Shown here piece by piece: positions 26,596-35,527 of a stretch of DNA of 64,000 nucleotides (its first letter is position 1; each line of letters opens with the position of its first letter). Source of the DNA: Aliiroseovarius sp. M344 (lineage in GTDB: Bacteria > Pseudomonadota > Alphaproteobacteria > Rhodobacterales > Rhodobacteraceae). Where the stretch lies: assembly GCF_025140835.1 (NCBI RefSeq), contig NZ_CP081153.1, positions 1,922,001 to 1,986,000 on the forward strand, in the 5' to 3' direction. The translations under genes were made by a program, and so were the position numbers. The notes beneath the pieces were generated by a model. The model had not been told where the DNA came from and searched no databases. It was given only the letters and a program-made list of their open reading frames with translations.

Positions 26596-27381
26596 ATGAC
26601 TGACAGCCCTATCAAAACCCAGCGTGACGGACATGTATTGGAGGTCACTTTGGATCGCCCGAAGGCGAACGCAATTGATTTGGCCACCAGCCGCATCATG
26701 GGCGAGGTGTTTACGGGATTTCGCGACGACCCGGATTTACGGGTGGCGATCATCACTGGCGCTGGTGACAAGTTTTTTTGCCCCGGTTGGGATTTGAAGG
26801 CCGCAGCAGAGGGGGACGCCGTCGATGGCGACTACGGACTGGGCGGATTCGGTGGGCTGCAGGAACTGCGCGGGCTGAACAAGCCGGTTATCGCCGCCGT
26901 GAACGGCATTTGCTGTGGTGGCGGGTTGGAACTGGCCTTGTCCGCCGACATTATCCTTGCAGCGGATCACGCCAGTTTTGCCTTGCCGGAAATCCGGTCT
27001 GGCACTGTCGCCGATGCGGCGTCGGTCAAACTGCCCAAGCGCATCCCCTATCACATCGCGATGGAGATGCTGTTTACTGGGCGTTGGCTTGATGTTGACG
27101 AAGCCGCGCGCTGGGGCATGGTGAACCAAGTTCATCCAGCTGCAGATCTGATGTCTGAGGCACGCAAGATGGCGGCTTTGCTCGCTTTTGGTCCGCCTCT
27201 GGTCTATGCTGCGATCAAAGAGATCGTGCGCGAAGCTGAGGATATGAAGTTTCAGGACGCGATGAACCGGATCACCAAAAGCCAGTTTGAAACGGTTGAA
27301 ACGCTCTATCGCTCCGATGACCAGCTGGAAGGAGCGCGCGCGTTTGCCGAAAAACGCGACCCGGTTTGGAAGGGCAAATAG
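26596..27381 (+). CDS. Enoyl-CoA hydratase family protein (CaiD-like, crotonobetainyl-CoA hydratase)
   Basis: A 261-residue crotonase-fold enzyme. Oxyanion-hole motifs are visible (ITGAGDKFFCPGWDLKA about 51-67; AVNGICCGGGLELALSADI about 98-116), with Glu near LPEIRSG. The sequence resembles CaiD, which hydrates crotonobetainyl-CoA to carnitinyl-CoA. It starts directly after the ligase stop, with GGAGA 8 bases upstream. Its 3' end is 7 bp from the convergent SLC13 gene. It would close the route from gamma-butyrobetaine to carnitine. Confidence 0.85.
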   Translation: MTDSPIKTQRDGHVLEVTLDRPKANAIDLATSRIMGEVFTGFRDDPDLRVAIITGAGDKFFCPGWDLKAAAEGDAVDGDYGLGGFGGLQELRGLNKPVIAAVNGICCGGGLELALSADIILAADHASFALPEIRSGTVADAASVKLPKRIPYHIAMEMLFTGRWLDVDEAARWGMVNQVHPAADLMSEARKMAALLAFGPPLVYAAIKEIVREAEDMKFQDAMNRITKSQFETVETLYRSDDQLEGARAFAEKRDPVWKGK

Positions 27382-27388
27382 CGGGCGC

Positions 27389-29272
27389 TTAGAAGACGAT
27401 GTTCAGCATCACAAGCGATACCACAAGGAAGATCACGGTCATGATCCCCCCGCTTTTGACGAAGTCTTTCACTTTGTATCCCGCGGGACCCATGATCAGC
27501 GCATTGACCTGATGGGTCGGGATGATAAAGGAATTTGAGGTCGAGATCGCGACGGTCAGCGCAAACAGCGCCGGATCGCCACCTGCGGCCACCGCGATCG
27601 ACACGGCCAATGGCACAAGCAGCACGGTCGCCCCCACATTTGACATGACCAACGAAAAGGCGGTCGACAGAATGGCAATGCCGGTCTGCAACGCCCAAAG
27701 CGGCCAACCATCCAGAAGCGTCAGGATTTGCTGGGCAATCCACTCGGCCGTGCCCGTGTTCTGCACTGCTTGACCCAAGGGGATCAGGCTGGCTAACAGA
27801 AAGACCGTGTTCCAGCCCACCGCCTGATACGCCTCGTCGATCGAGATGACGCGGGCCAGAAGCATACCAACAGCGCCAGTTAGCAGGCACAGCGACAGGC
27901 GGATGTCTGTAAACAGGATCATCGAGATCGAAATGGCAAAGAACAGAAGCGCCCAGCCCACTTTATGCGGGCGCAGTTCTTCTTGGGGGAAATCCGAAGT
28001 GATGATGACGAAATCACGATTGTCTTTCAGCTGGGTCAGGTTGTCCCAGCGGGTGTGTGCGACCAGCATGTCACCAACCTGAAACTCGACCAAACCAATC
28101 GCTGTGGGCTTGTGTTCTTCAGTCTCCACATGGCTCAGGGTTTCTTCGCCCCGGTGAATGGCCAGAAGGGACAGGCCATAGTTCTTCCGCAAAACAAGCT
28201 CTCGTGGCGTTTTGCCAATCAGGCTGCTTTCCGGCGGGATGACGATTTCGGCGATGCCTGCGTTGGTCGCGGCGAATTCTTCAACGAAGACTTCAAGCTC
28301 GGGGAAGATCGACAACCCGTACTTCTTCGCAAATGCCTCGACCACCGTCTTTTTGCCAATGATGGCCAGCCGACACGGCGCCGCAATTTCAGCGGTCAAC
28401 ACCTGCACCATCGACGTCTTGCCGCGATAGAAGGTTGAGATGATGTAAAGGTTGTTCTCAAGGTTCACATCGGCAAGGATTTGCCCCACAAGCGGGCTGT
28501 TCGCGGGCACGTCTATCTCGTAGACATTGGCCCTGATGCCATAGACCCGTTTCAGGTAGGCGGACATGCCCTGCCCGACCGAGGCGCTGCTTGCAGAGCC
28601 ACCTTCGGGAAGCACCCAGCGCCCCAACAACAAGAAGTACAGAATCCCGCTCAGGATCAGAACGGCCCCGATGGGCGTTACTGCGAACAGACCAAACGCC
28701 TCCATTCGCTGAGCATCCGGCAAACTGTTATTTGCCGTGTCGATCAGGTCATTCAGCAAAATCAGCGGTGAAGAGCCAACCATTGTCATCGTGCCGCCCA
28801 AGATCGCGCAGAACCCCATCGGCATCGCCAAACGGTTCAGCGGAATACCGGACCGTGTTGATATCCGGCTGATCACGGGCAAAAACAGCGCAGCCGCCCC
28901 GACGTTTTGCATGAAGCTTGAAATCACGCCGACCGTGCCCGCCACGATCGGTTGGATGCGGGCTTCGGTTGCGCCGCCGCGTTTCATGATCGTTGCGGCC
29001 ACCTTGTTCATTAGCCCGGTCTTATCCAATCCGGCGCCAACGATCATCACCGCGATGATCGAAATCACCGCGTTCGAGGCAAACCCGTCAAATAGATGGT
29101 TCACCTCGGCCAGATTGGACATGGCGGGGATGTAGCTCAGGATACCAAGAATGACGAGGATCAGGATCGCGGCAAGGTCTATTCGGACAATCTCGGATAC
29201 GAACAGAAACACAGTGAAGGCCAGCATCGCGCAAACGACACCCATCTCCAGTGAAAAGACAATTGGATCCAT
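27389..29272 (-). CDS. SLC13 family permease with RCK_C domains
   Basis: A 627-residue integral membrane transporter. Two transport halves with many membrane segments flank a cytoplasmic stretch (about 205-400) that contains two TrkA-C/RCK_C domains (YEIDVPANSPLVGQILADV; EIVIPPESSLIGKTPREL). Such proteins are annotated as sodium/sulfate or dicarboxylate transporters; the substrate cannot be read from the sequence. The start is ATG 29270-29272, preceded by GGGAGGG at good spacing. An upstream extension of 18 codons lacks this. It is convergent with the CaiD-like gene and probably monocistronic. Confidence 0.88.
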   Translation of the reverse strand: MDPIVFSLEMGVVCAMLAFTVFLFVSEIVRIDLAAILILVILGILSYIPAMSNLAEVNHLFDGFASNAVISIIAVMIVGAGLDKTGLMNKVAATIMKRGGATEARIQPIVAGTVGVISSFMQNVGAAALFLPVISRISTRSGIPLNRLAMPMGFCAILGGTMTMVGSSPLILLNDLIDTANNSLPDAQRMEAFGLFAVTPIGAVLILSGILYFLLLGRWVLPEGGSASSASVGQGMSAYLKRVYGIRANVYEIDVPANSPLVGQILADVNLENNLYIISTFYRGKTSMVQVLTAEIAAPCRLAIIGKKTVVEAFAKKYGLSIFPELEVFVEEFAATNAGIAEIVIPPESSLIGKTPRELVLRKNYGLSLLAIHRGEETLSHVETEEHKPTAIGLVEFQVGDMLVAHTRWDNLTQLKDNRDFVIITSDFPQEELRPHKVGWALLFFAISISMILFTDIRLSLCLLTGAVGMLLARVISIDEAYQAVGWNTVFLLASLIPLGQAVQNTGTAEWIAQQILTLLDGWPLWALQTGIAILSTAFSLVMSNVGATVLLVPLAVSIAVAAGGDPALFALTVAISTSNSFIIPTHQVNALIMGPAGYKVKDFVKSGGIMTVIFLVVSLVMLNIVF

Positions 29273-29510
29273 CCCGTCCCTCCCAGTCTGGCGAGTTGCG
29301 ATCTTCGTGTCGCACGCTTCGACCATGGCTCAGCTTAGAGTGAACATCTGTAGGAAATCAATTTTTTAAGAGTTTCCACGCGTTGTGACGTTATCAAAAC
29401 GCCTCGTGCAGGTGTTTAGCGCGCCGGGATCAGGTCATCGGAATTTTTGGGGCGCGCGGAAGTTTTTACGGCTCGATGCGGTTTTGGTCGGCGCGTCTGG
29501 ACATTAAAAA

Positions 29511-29545
29511 GAAAAAGCCCGGCAGCTAGGGGTCAGCTGCCGGGC
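29511..29545 (-). terminator. Rho-independent terminator of the fasciclin gene
   Basis: An 11-bp perfect stem GCCCGGCAGCT (29517-29527) / AGCTGCCGGGC (29535-29545), 7-nt loop. Read on the minus strand it is followed by TTTTTCTTTTT. It lies 21 bp after the fasciclin gene. Confidence 0.92.
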
Positions 29546-29566
29546 GCCTCTGATAAGCCAATTGGC

Positions 29567-30049
29567 TTATTTCGGCATGATGACTGCGTCGATCACGTGG
29601 ATCACACCGTTCGAGGCCTCGATGTCTGCCTGAACGACGTTTGCACCGTCGATTTTCACGCCGTCAGTGGCATCAACCATGGCCATCGCGCCATTGACGG
29701 TGCCGACTTCCATGCTCTTGCCTGCAATGTCAGCCGACATCACTTTGCCTGGCATAACATGGTAGGTCAGGATCGCTGTCAGTTGATCCTTGTTTTCGGG
29801 CATCAGAAGGGTTTCGACCGTGCCTTCTGGCAGGGCTGCAAACGCTTCATCTGTCGGCGCGAAAACGGTAAACGGACCTTCGCCTTTCAGCGTGTCAACA
29901 AGACCAGCGGCCCCAACTGCGGCCACGAGTGTCGAGAAGCTGCCCGCTTCAACAGCGGTGTCGACGATGTCTTTTGAGTGGTTGTCAGCAAACGCTGGCG
30001 TTGCCAAAAGTGCGGCTGTGGTGATCGAAATGAAGGTTCTGCGAAGCAT
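29567..30049 (-). CDS. Fasciclin domain-containing secreted protein
   Basis: A 160-residue protein with a Sec signal peptide (about 1-22, ending TPAFA) and a single FAS1 domain. The two conserved FAS1 motifs are visible ([17 protein letters not shown] and [11 protein letters not shown]) as is the C-terminal [16 protein letters not shown]1 proteins are extracytoplasmic and often adhesive; the target here is unknown. The start is ATG 30047-30049 with AAAAGGA upstream, followed by LRRTF. Monocistronic with its own terminator. Confidence 0.93.
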   Translation of the reverse strand: MLRRTFISITTAALLATPAFADNHSKDIVDTAVEAGSFSTLVAAVGAAGLVDTLKGEGPFTVFAPTDEAFAALPEGTVETLLMPENKDQLTAILTYHVMPGKVMSADIAGKSMEVGTVNGAMAMVDATDGVKIDGANVVQADIEASNGVIHVIDAVIMPK

Positions 30050-30181
30050 GGTGTATCCTTTTCTGAGTACCAACATGATGTTGTAGTAGGGATACGGGGG
30101 CGGTCGAAAAGTGGATCACTTTGGTGGAAAAATATTTTCGAAAACGTGCGAAATCTTGCCGATAAGCCGGTATTGTTTCTG

Positions 30182-30195
30182 TTTTCTTAAGAAAA
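30182..30195. other. 14-bp palindrome just after nagA
   Basis: TTTTCTTAAGAAAA directly abuts the nagA stop codon. It is AT-rich and self-complementary; it may be part of an operon-end signal or a binding site upstream of the fasciclin gene. No firm role. Confidence 0.4.
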
Positions 30196-31335
30196 TTACC
30201 CTGCGGCCAGCGCGCCGTCAGGTTCGTTAAGAAGCGTGGCAAGGTCTGTGGTCACCAACAGGTCGTGATCCAACAGGATCAGATCCTCGGCCAAACGCCC
30301 GTCCAGACGTCCAATGTCAGGATGCCCAATGCACTCAGCGGGGACCGATGTGGCCATCCGCAGCGCTTCGGTCAACGATGTGCCGGTGCGATCAACCAGC
30401 CGCTTCACGCCTTCAGCTTGCGTGACATGCGCCCCCGCCAGACTGCCTTCTGCATTGATCAGGCGGCCGTCTTTCAACGTGATGTCTTGACCGTAAAGGT
30501 TAAAATGGGCCGGGCCACCGACGGTCGCCATCGCGTCAGAGACCAAAAACATCCGGTCCGGCACGGGGCGCGCGCGAATGGCCAGCCCGACCATCTCGTC
30601 CGCCACGTGATGTCCGTCGCAGATAATGCCGCTATAGCAGGTCGAATTGATCACGGCGCCGACAGCGCCGGGTTCGCGCCCCACCATCGGGGACATGGCG
30701 TTGAACAGATGGGTGGCACAGTTCGCGCCCGCCTTGAAGGCTGCAACCATCATCTCTGCCGTGGCATCTGTATGACCTAGCGAAACCACAGCGCCCAGTT
30801 TTACCAGTTGTTCAATCTGGTCCAGTGACGCGGCCTCTGGGGCCAGTGTCGTCATGACTGATACACCCGCTTCGCGCAGACGCGCCACGGTGTTCATGGT
30901 GCGCGCATCCAGTGGACGCACAAGGTCTGGCGAATGCGTGCCACGTCGCGCCATCGCGATATGTGGCCCTTCGATATGCAGCCCGATAATGCCCCGCTGC
31001 CCTTTTGCAGCAATTGCGGCATCAGCGGCGCGGTCGGTCACATCCGGCAGGTCGGTGATCACCGTGGGCAGGACCGCCACGGTGCCAAAACGTCGATGCG
31101 CATCCGCAATGGTCTGCATCCCGTCCACCGTCGGGGTCGAGTTCAATTGCACCCCGCCCCCGCCATTGACCTGCAAATCAACAAAACCGGGGGTGAGCAG
31201 CCCAGAGACCGCAATGGCATCCTTCGGCGCATCCGCCATGTCGACAACGCGGCCGTCGCTGATCCGCAACGCCTTGCCGGTATACAAATCGCGGCCATCA
31301 AACAGGCGGTCGGGGGTGATCCATTGGTCCATCAT
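30196..31335 (-). CDS. nagA: N-acetylglucosamine-6-phosphate deacetylase
   Basis: A 379-residue amidohydrolase that converts GlcNAc-6-P (and in some organisms GalNAc-6-P) to the amine and acetate. Metal and active-site motifs are visible: GLHIEGPHI, SLGHTDA, CATHLFNAMSPM, CDGHHV, and LVSDAMA with the catalytic Asp. Last gene of the ten-gene amino-sugar operon; the start overlaps the KbaZ-like gene by four bases. Cytoplasmic. Confidence 0.95.
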   Translation of the reverse strand: MMDQWITPDRLFDGRDLYTGKALRISDGRVVDMADAPKDAIAVSGLLTPGFVDLQVNGGGGVQLNSTPTVDGMQTIADAHRRFGTVAVLPTVITDLPDVTDRAADAAIAAKGQRGIIGLHIEGPHIAMARRGTHSPDLVRPLDARTMNTVARLREAGVSVMTTLAPEAASLDQIEQLVKLGAVVSLGHTDATAEMMVAAFKAGANCATHLFNAMSPMVGREPGAVGAVINSTCYSGIICDGHHVADEMVGLAIRARPVPDRMFLVSDAMATVGGPAHFNLYGQDITLKDGRLINAEGSLAGAHVTQAEGVKRLVDRTGTSLTEALRMATSVPAECIGHPDIGRLDGRLAEDLILLDHDLLVTTDLATLLNEPDGALAAG

Positions 31336-32573
31336 GCCGCCTCATCAAAGAAATAAGGGTCGAGCGCAAGTTGTATTTGCGCGTCTATTAGTCGCTGCAC
31401 CTGATCGCCAGACAGCACCTCGGCTCGGGCAAGCACGTCTTCGCTGAACACTTTTTGCAGGTCAGCGTCCGGGATCGGGCGGTGAAACCCGTCCCGCACC
31501 GCGGCAACTGCGGCCTGCGCTTTCGGGTTGGGCCAGTAATACCGGATCCGATCTGCGAGCCCAAAATGTCGCTGGTGGCGAAGCGCCACGTCGTCGCCGT
31601 GATAATGCCCCTTCCAGTTGGCGGGGTTCGCGGTCATCACCTGTTCCATCACCGCCTGCAGCGCACCGGGTGTGGCGCTGATCTGGTCCAGCGCATAGAG
31701 CGCCTGTCGATAGGCGAAGGTCAGCGCGGGTCCGATTTTCTGAAAGGCAAACCCCAGTTCCGCCAGACGCGGGAAAACGGCGGGGTGCTGATAGTCTGTC
31801 GAATGCGCCTCAAGGCAGACACCGGGCCAGCCGTCCAGCGCGGTCAGCAGCCCGGGGTCCCGGTCCAGCGGCATTTGTTGCACGTCGGTGGGGCTGAACT
31901 CCACACCCGGTTGCACGACCAGACCACCGATCATCAGGGACATATCGCCAAAGCTGTCGCCATGCGCAGCCAGCGTAGCCTTGGCCGCAGCCGGGTCGGT
32001 TGGTGGGATATCCTCATCCTCGTCCGCGCGTGCGCCACCCGGCGGCGGCACTTCAGTGCCAACGACAAAAAGCAACCCAGCGGTATCCCCCTCGCAGGCG
32101 TCAACACAAACGCGTGCCAGATCAGCGGACCGTGCAGCTGTTTGCCCATCATCCAGTTGCGCAGGCTCACCCGCGCACCCTTCTGAGCAATCCAGATGGA
32201 TCTTGCGAAACCCGGCTTTGACATAGTCGCGCACCAGCACGCGGGCCTTGTCCATCGCGGCGTCTGCGGGCATTGACCGCCATGCCTGCGGACCAAGGTG
32301 ATCACCGCCAAAGATAATGCGGTCCCGATCCACGCTGGCCGCATCCGCTATGCCATGGACATAGCCGATGAACCCATCCGGCGTGATACCGGTATAGCCG
32401 CCATCCTGGTTGACCTGATTGCTGGTCGCCTCGACCACCAAGGGGCGATCAAGGGTCTGCGCCTGCATCAGAGACGCCCGCAACACATCCGGTTGCGCCG
32501 AGCACACAGACGGGATCGCGGCCCGAGCGCCTGCCCGGTTGCGGGCGATGATATGGCGAAGCGTATCATCCAT
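31332..32573 (-). CDS. KbaZ/GatZ family protein (tagatose-bisphosphate aldolase subunit-like), solo
   Basis: A 413-residue protein of the GatZ/KbaZ family, long annotated as the non-catalytic subunit of class II tagatose-1,6-bisphosphate aldolase. Motifs include NQVNQDGGYTGITP, FGGDHLGPQAW, FRKIHLDCSEGC and WKGHYHGDD. No catalytic KbaY/GatY gene and no tagatose-6-P kinase is present in the operon, so the aldolase role cannot be met here. I recall a related solo protein in Agrobacterium being assigned tagatose-6-phosphate 4-epimerase activity. The start is ATG 32573, overlapping the ROK gene's end by 8 bp; a longer start would run deeper into that gene. Confidence 0.85.
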   Translation of the reverse strand: MDDTLRHIIARNRAGARAAIPSVCSAQPDVLRASLMQAQTLDRPLVVEATSNQVNQDGGYTGITPDGFIGYVHGIADAASVDRDRIIFGGDHLGPQAWRSMPADAAMDKARVLVRDYVKAGFRKIHLDCSEGCAGEPAQLDDGQTAARSADLARVCVDACEGDTAGLLFVVGTEVPPPGGARADEDEDIPPTDPAAAKATLAAHGDSFGDMSLMIGGLVVQPGVEFSPTDVQQMPLDRDPGLLTALDGWPGVCLEAHSTDYQHPAVFPRLAELGFAFQKIGPALTFAYRQALYALDQISATPGALQAVMEQVMTANPANWKGHYHGDDVALRHQRHFGLADRIRYYWPNPKAQAAVAAVRDGFHRPIPDADLQKVFSEDVLARAEVLSGDQVQRLIDAQIQLALDPYFFDEAA

Positions 32574-33477
32574 GTTGCGCGCCTTGGGTCTGCCACGCGG
32601 CATAGGCCGCGCCGCGCGCACCGCTGCTGTCGCCGCCTTCCGCCAAAACCAGTTTCGCGGATCCAAAATCGCCAATCTGAACCCGCAGCGCAGCGGCAGT
32701 CAGGTCTTCAACCACGCCGTCAATCTGGCTAAGACCGCCACCCAGAATGATCAGATTGGGATCAACGGTCATAGTGATCGTGTGCAACAGCTCGGCCGTC
32801 ATCTCGCACCAGACCGACCAGACCTGCGCCATATCGCCGGTGCGACGGGCCGCAATCTGGGGCGGATCGATATCCTCACCGGTCAGTGCTTTGGCCAGAC
32901 GGCACATCCCCGGCCCCGCAATATAAGTCTCGACACAGCCCTGCCGACCGCAACCGCAAGTGACGACCGGTAGATCGTATTTGGCAACCAGATGCGCAGG
33001 GGCGGCGGTGTGGCCGAACTCGCCCCCGGTCATGGTCGGGCCTTGCAGGATAGAGCCATCCACGGCGATCCCGCCACCAATGCCAGTGCCAAGGATCAGG
33101 GCAACAACCGTGCGCTGCCCCTGCCCGACGCCAAAGATCGCCTCGGACAAGGCCATGGCGCGACAATCGTTCACATAGGTGATCGGACGCCCGATCGCAG
33201 CCTCGATATCGCGCTGAAACGGTTTGCCGGACGCCGGAAGATTTGCCGTCAGAGCAAGCCCCGTCGCCGGGTTCAGAAGCCCGGCGGCACCGACGCCCAC
33301 GGGAACGGCCCCGCCTGCTAGGTCATCGGCCCAGCGAATTTGGTCGGCTATGGCTCTAACAAGCGGTTCATATTCGGTCGGCGTCGACACGCGATGGCGA
33401 TGCGCGACGCTCCAGTCGTCGCCAAACAATTGCACCTCGATCTTGGTGCCGCCAAGGTCAATGCCGGTTGCAATCAT
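32566..33477 (-). CDS. ROK family sugar kinase (N-acetylhexosamine kinase)
   Basis: A 303-residue ROK kinase. The phosphate-binding motif GIDLGGTKIEV is at the N-terminus, and the ROK zinc motif CGCGRQGCVE is near residues 178-187. In this context it would phosphorylate imported GlcNAc and/or GalNAc at C6, feeding NagA. There is no DNA-binding domain, so it is not a ROK repressor. It overlaps the neighbours by 4 and 8 bp. Confidence 0.9.
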   Translation of the reverse strand: MIATGIDLGGTKIEVQLFGDDWSVAHRHRVSTPTEYEPLVRAIADQIRWADDLAGGAVPVGVGAAGLLNPATGLALTANLPASGKPFQRDIEAAIGRPITYVNDCRAMALSEAIFGVGQGQRTVVALILGTGIGGGIAVDGSILQGPTMTGGEFGHTAAPAHLVAKYDLPVVTCGCGRQGCVETYIAGPGMCRLAKALTGEDIDPPQIAARRTGDMAQVWSVWCEMTAELLHTITMTVDPNLIILGGGLSQIDGVVEDLTAAALRVQIGDFGSAKLVLAEGGDSSGARGAAYAAWQTQGAQHG

Positions 33478-34526
33478 GACGCCACCGGATAGAGCTTCAC
33501 CCCGGACACAACGCGGCTGAGCGTGCCCTGCCCCGAAAACGGATCATCCACATTCAGCCCAAGCGCATTGGCCCATTCAACCCCCGTCACCTGCGCCAGC
33601 GCGACGCAAAGCGGCGCGGCCCAAGTGGCGCCAAAAGGCATCGGGACGTCAACATCGCCGCCCGGCCCGACCGAGGTGACACGCGCATTCGGAAACTGCG
33701 CCCGAAGCTCGGCCACAAGGTCAGCGTCATAGTTTTTTGTTGGCGCATCAGGACTGGTGAACACCGTGATCGCTGTGCCATCGGTGACGAAAGATTTCGG
33801 ACCATGGCGAAACCCCAATGTGCTGTCCCAAAGGGCCGGGATCTGGCCGGCGGACAATTCCATCACCTTCAGCGCCGCCTCGCGCGCCGCAAAGGCCAAG
33901 GGACCCGCGCCAACATAGACCGCGCGTTCGGGACGCGGCATGCCCCGCAACTGAGGCAACAGAGTTGACATCTGACCCGCCAGAACATCCATCCGCGCAG
34001 CCACATCGCACGGCGCATCAAACAGCGCCAACGCGGTCAAAAGCATGGTCGAAAAACTGCTGGTCATCGCAAATCCCGCATCATGCGTGGCGTCCGGCAA
34101 TACAATTACTTTTTGCGGGCCTTGAGACGGCCGCGTCGCCAAAGCCCCATCCTTGTTGCAGGTAATATGCAACCGCGGCGCGTTGGGCGCCAGCGCATCC
34201 AGCGCGTCCAATGTGCCGATGCTTTCGGTGCTGTTGCCGGATCGACCGAAGCTGACCACTAACGGCTTTACACCCGTTAAAAACGACTTTGGCGTTGCCA
34301 CCAGATCCGTGCTGGGCACCGCACGCACCCCCGGCACACCCGCCGCGATGATGTCACCGATATAGGCCGAGGTGCCCGCCCCGCAAAACCAAACCTCGTC
34401 ATGGTTCAGACTGCCCAACCAACCCCGCAATCCATCGACGTCCAGTGCTTTGCCCCACGCGGTCCAGATCTCGGGCTGACGGTGGATTTCAGCCCAGGTC
34501 GCCCAGTTTTCCAGTGCAGTGCTCAT
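33474..34526 (-). CDS. SIS-domain sugar isomerase/deaminase, AgaS-like
   Basis: A 350-residue protein with two SIS domains. Visible are the phosphosugar-binding loops FCGAGTSAYIGD (about 47-58) and SFGRSGNSTES (about 92-102), and a C-terminal domain with YVGAGPLAFAAREAALKVMELS and GFRHGPKSF. The pattern resembles AgaS, the galactosamine-6-phosphate deaminase/isomerase that yields tagatose-6-phosphate. Assignment to GalN-6-P rather than GlcN-6-P is an inference. It overlaps both neighbours by 4 bp. Confidence 0.8.
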   Translation of the reverse strand: MSTALENWATWAEIHRQPEIWTAWGKALDVDGLRGWLGSLNHDEVWFCGAGTSAYIGDIIAAGVPGVRAVPSTDLVATPKSFLTGVKPLVVSFGRSGNSTESIGTLDALDALAPNAPRLHITCNKDGALATRPSQGPQKVIVLPDATHDAGFAMTSSFSTMLLTALALFDAPCDVAARMDVLAGQMSTLLPQLRGMPRPERAVYVGAGPLAFAAREAALKVMELSAGQIPALWDSTLGFRHGPKSFVTDGTAITVFTSPDAPTKNYDADLVAELRAQFPNARVTSVGPGGDVDVPMPFGATWAAPLCVALAQVTGVEWANALGLNVDDPFSGQGTLSRVVSGVKLYPVAS

Positions 34527-35527
34527 GTTGTCTGTGTCACTTTCGTAAGGGTTTCAGGGGCGTCCGGGTCCAGACCCAGCGCAAGGGCTGTGTTCAGGAT
34601 AATCGGGTACATCACGCCCAGCAAAACCGCTGCCGCGGCCGCCGGGATCAGGTCAGACACGCCAATATCAGCAGGCGAGATACGATGCACGTCGCACCCG
34701 ACGCTTTTGAACCGGGCTTCGGCCTGATCAAGACTGTCCTGAATATGATCGGATCCGGTGTCGAGGATCAGCACCATCAACGGGTTGGTCGCCAATTGCA
34801 ACGGGCCATGCAGCACTTCGGAGGCCGAATAGGCCTCGGCATGCAAGGCACAGCATTCCTTCAACTTCAATGCCACCTCGATCGCCGCACCGTGACCGGT
34901 ATCGCGTCCGATCACATAGACATTGCGCGCCCGCAACAGGGCCGCTTGCAGCGCTTTGGCGCGCGGATGGGTGGTCGATGTGTCTTTCAACCCGGCCACA
35001 GATGCTGCAGTTCTGGCGGCATAATCGGGCACGATACCACCCAGCAGCGCCATGCCAGCGGCGACCGACCCAATAACAGTTTTTGTCGCGGGAACCGCCA
35101 GTTCTGGCCCTGCCCCGATGGGCACGGTGATTTCCGACACGGCTTCGACCGCGCTGTCGGGCTGGTTGGTGATCGCAACCACGCTGGCCCCATTGGCGCG
35201 CGCACCTTTGGCGGCCCGAACCAGGTCATCACTGGCCCCCGACTGGCTGATTACAAGCGCGCCGAAGCCGTCCATACTGACACCCTTACCCAGCGAAAAC
35301 ACCGAAGGCGGAAGCGACGTCACCGGCACCGACAACTCGCGCATCATTTCATAGGACAGGATGTTGGCCGCCGCGTCCGACGATCCGCGCGCAATGGTGA
35401 AGATCACCTTGGCCTTGGCCAAGCCGCCGGCGTCAACTTCTTGCGTGGCGGCGCGGCAAAACACATCCAACGCCTCGGCGCTTTCAGATGCCATCAGATG
35501 CCCGTGGGTTTTTGTCTCAATGCTCAT
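34523..35527 (-). CDS. SIS-domain glucosamine-6-phosphate deaminase, NagB-II-like
   Basis: A 334-residue protein with two SIS domains like the isomerase half of GlmS. Motifs: FTIARGSSDAAAN (about 43-55), ISQSGASDDL (about 93-102), YVIGRDTGHGAAIEVALKLKECCALHAEAYSASEVLHGP. NagB-II proteins convert glucosamine-6-P to fructose-6-P and ammonia. No classical NagB is present, so this likely fills that step. It overlaps both neighbours by 4 bp. Confidence 0.85.
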   Translation of the reverse strand: MSIETKTHGHLMASESAEALDVFCRAATQEVDAGGLAKAKVIFTIARGSSDAAANILSYEMMRELSVPVTSLPPSVFSLGKGVSMDGFGALVISQSGASDDLVRAAKGARANGASVVAITNQPDSAVEAVSEITVPIGAGPELAVPATKTVIGSVAAGMALLGGIVPDYAARTAASVAGLKDTSTTHPRAKALQAALLRARNVYVIGRDTGHGAAIEVALKLKECCALHAEAYSASEVLHGPLQLATNPLMVLILDTGSDHIQDSLDQAEARFKSVGCDVHRISPADIGVSDLIPAAAAAVLLGVMYPIILNTALALGLDPDAPETLTKVTQTT

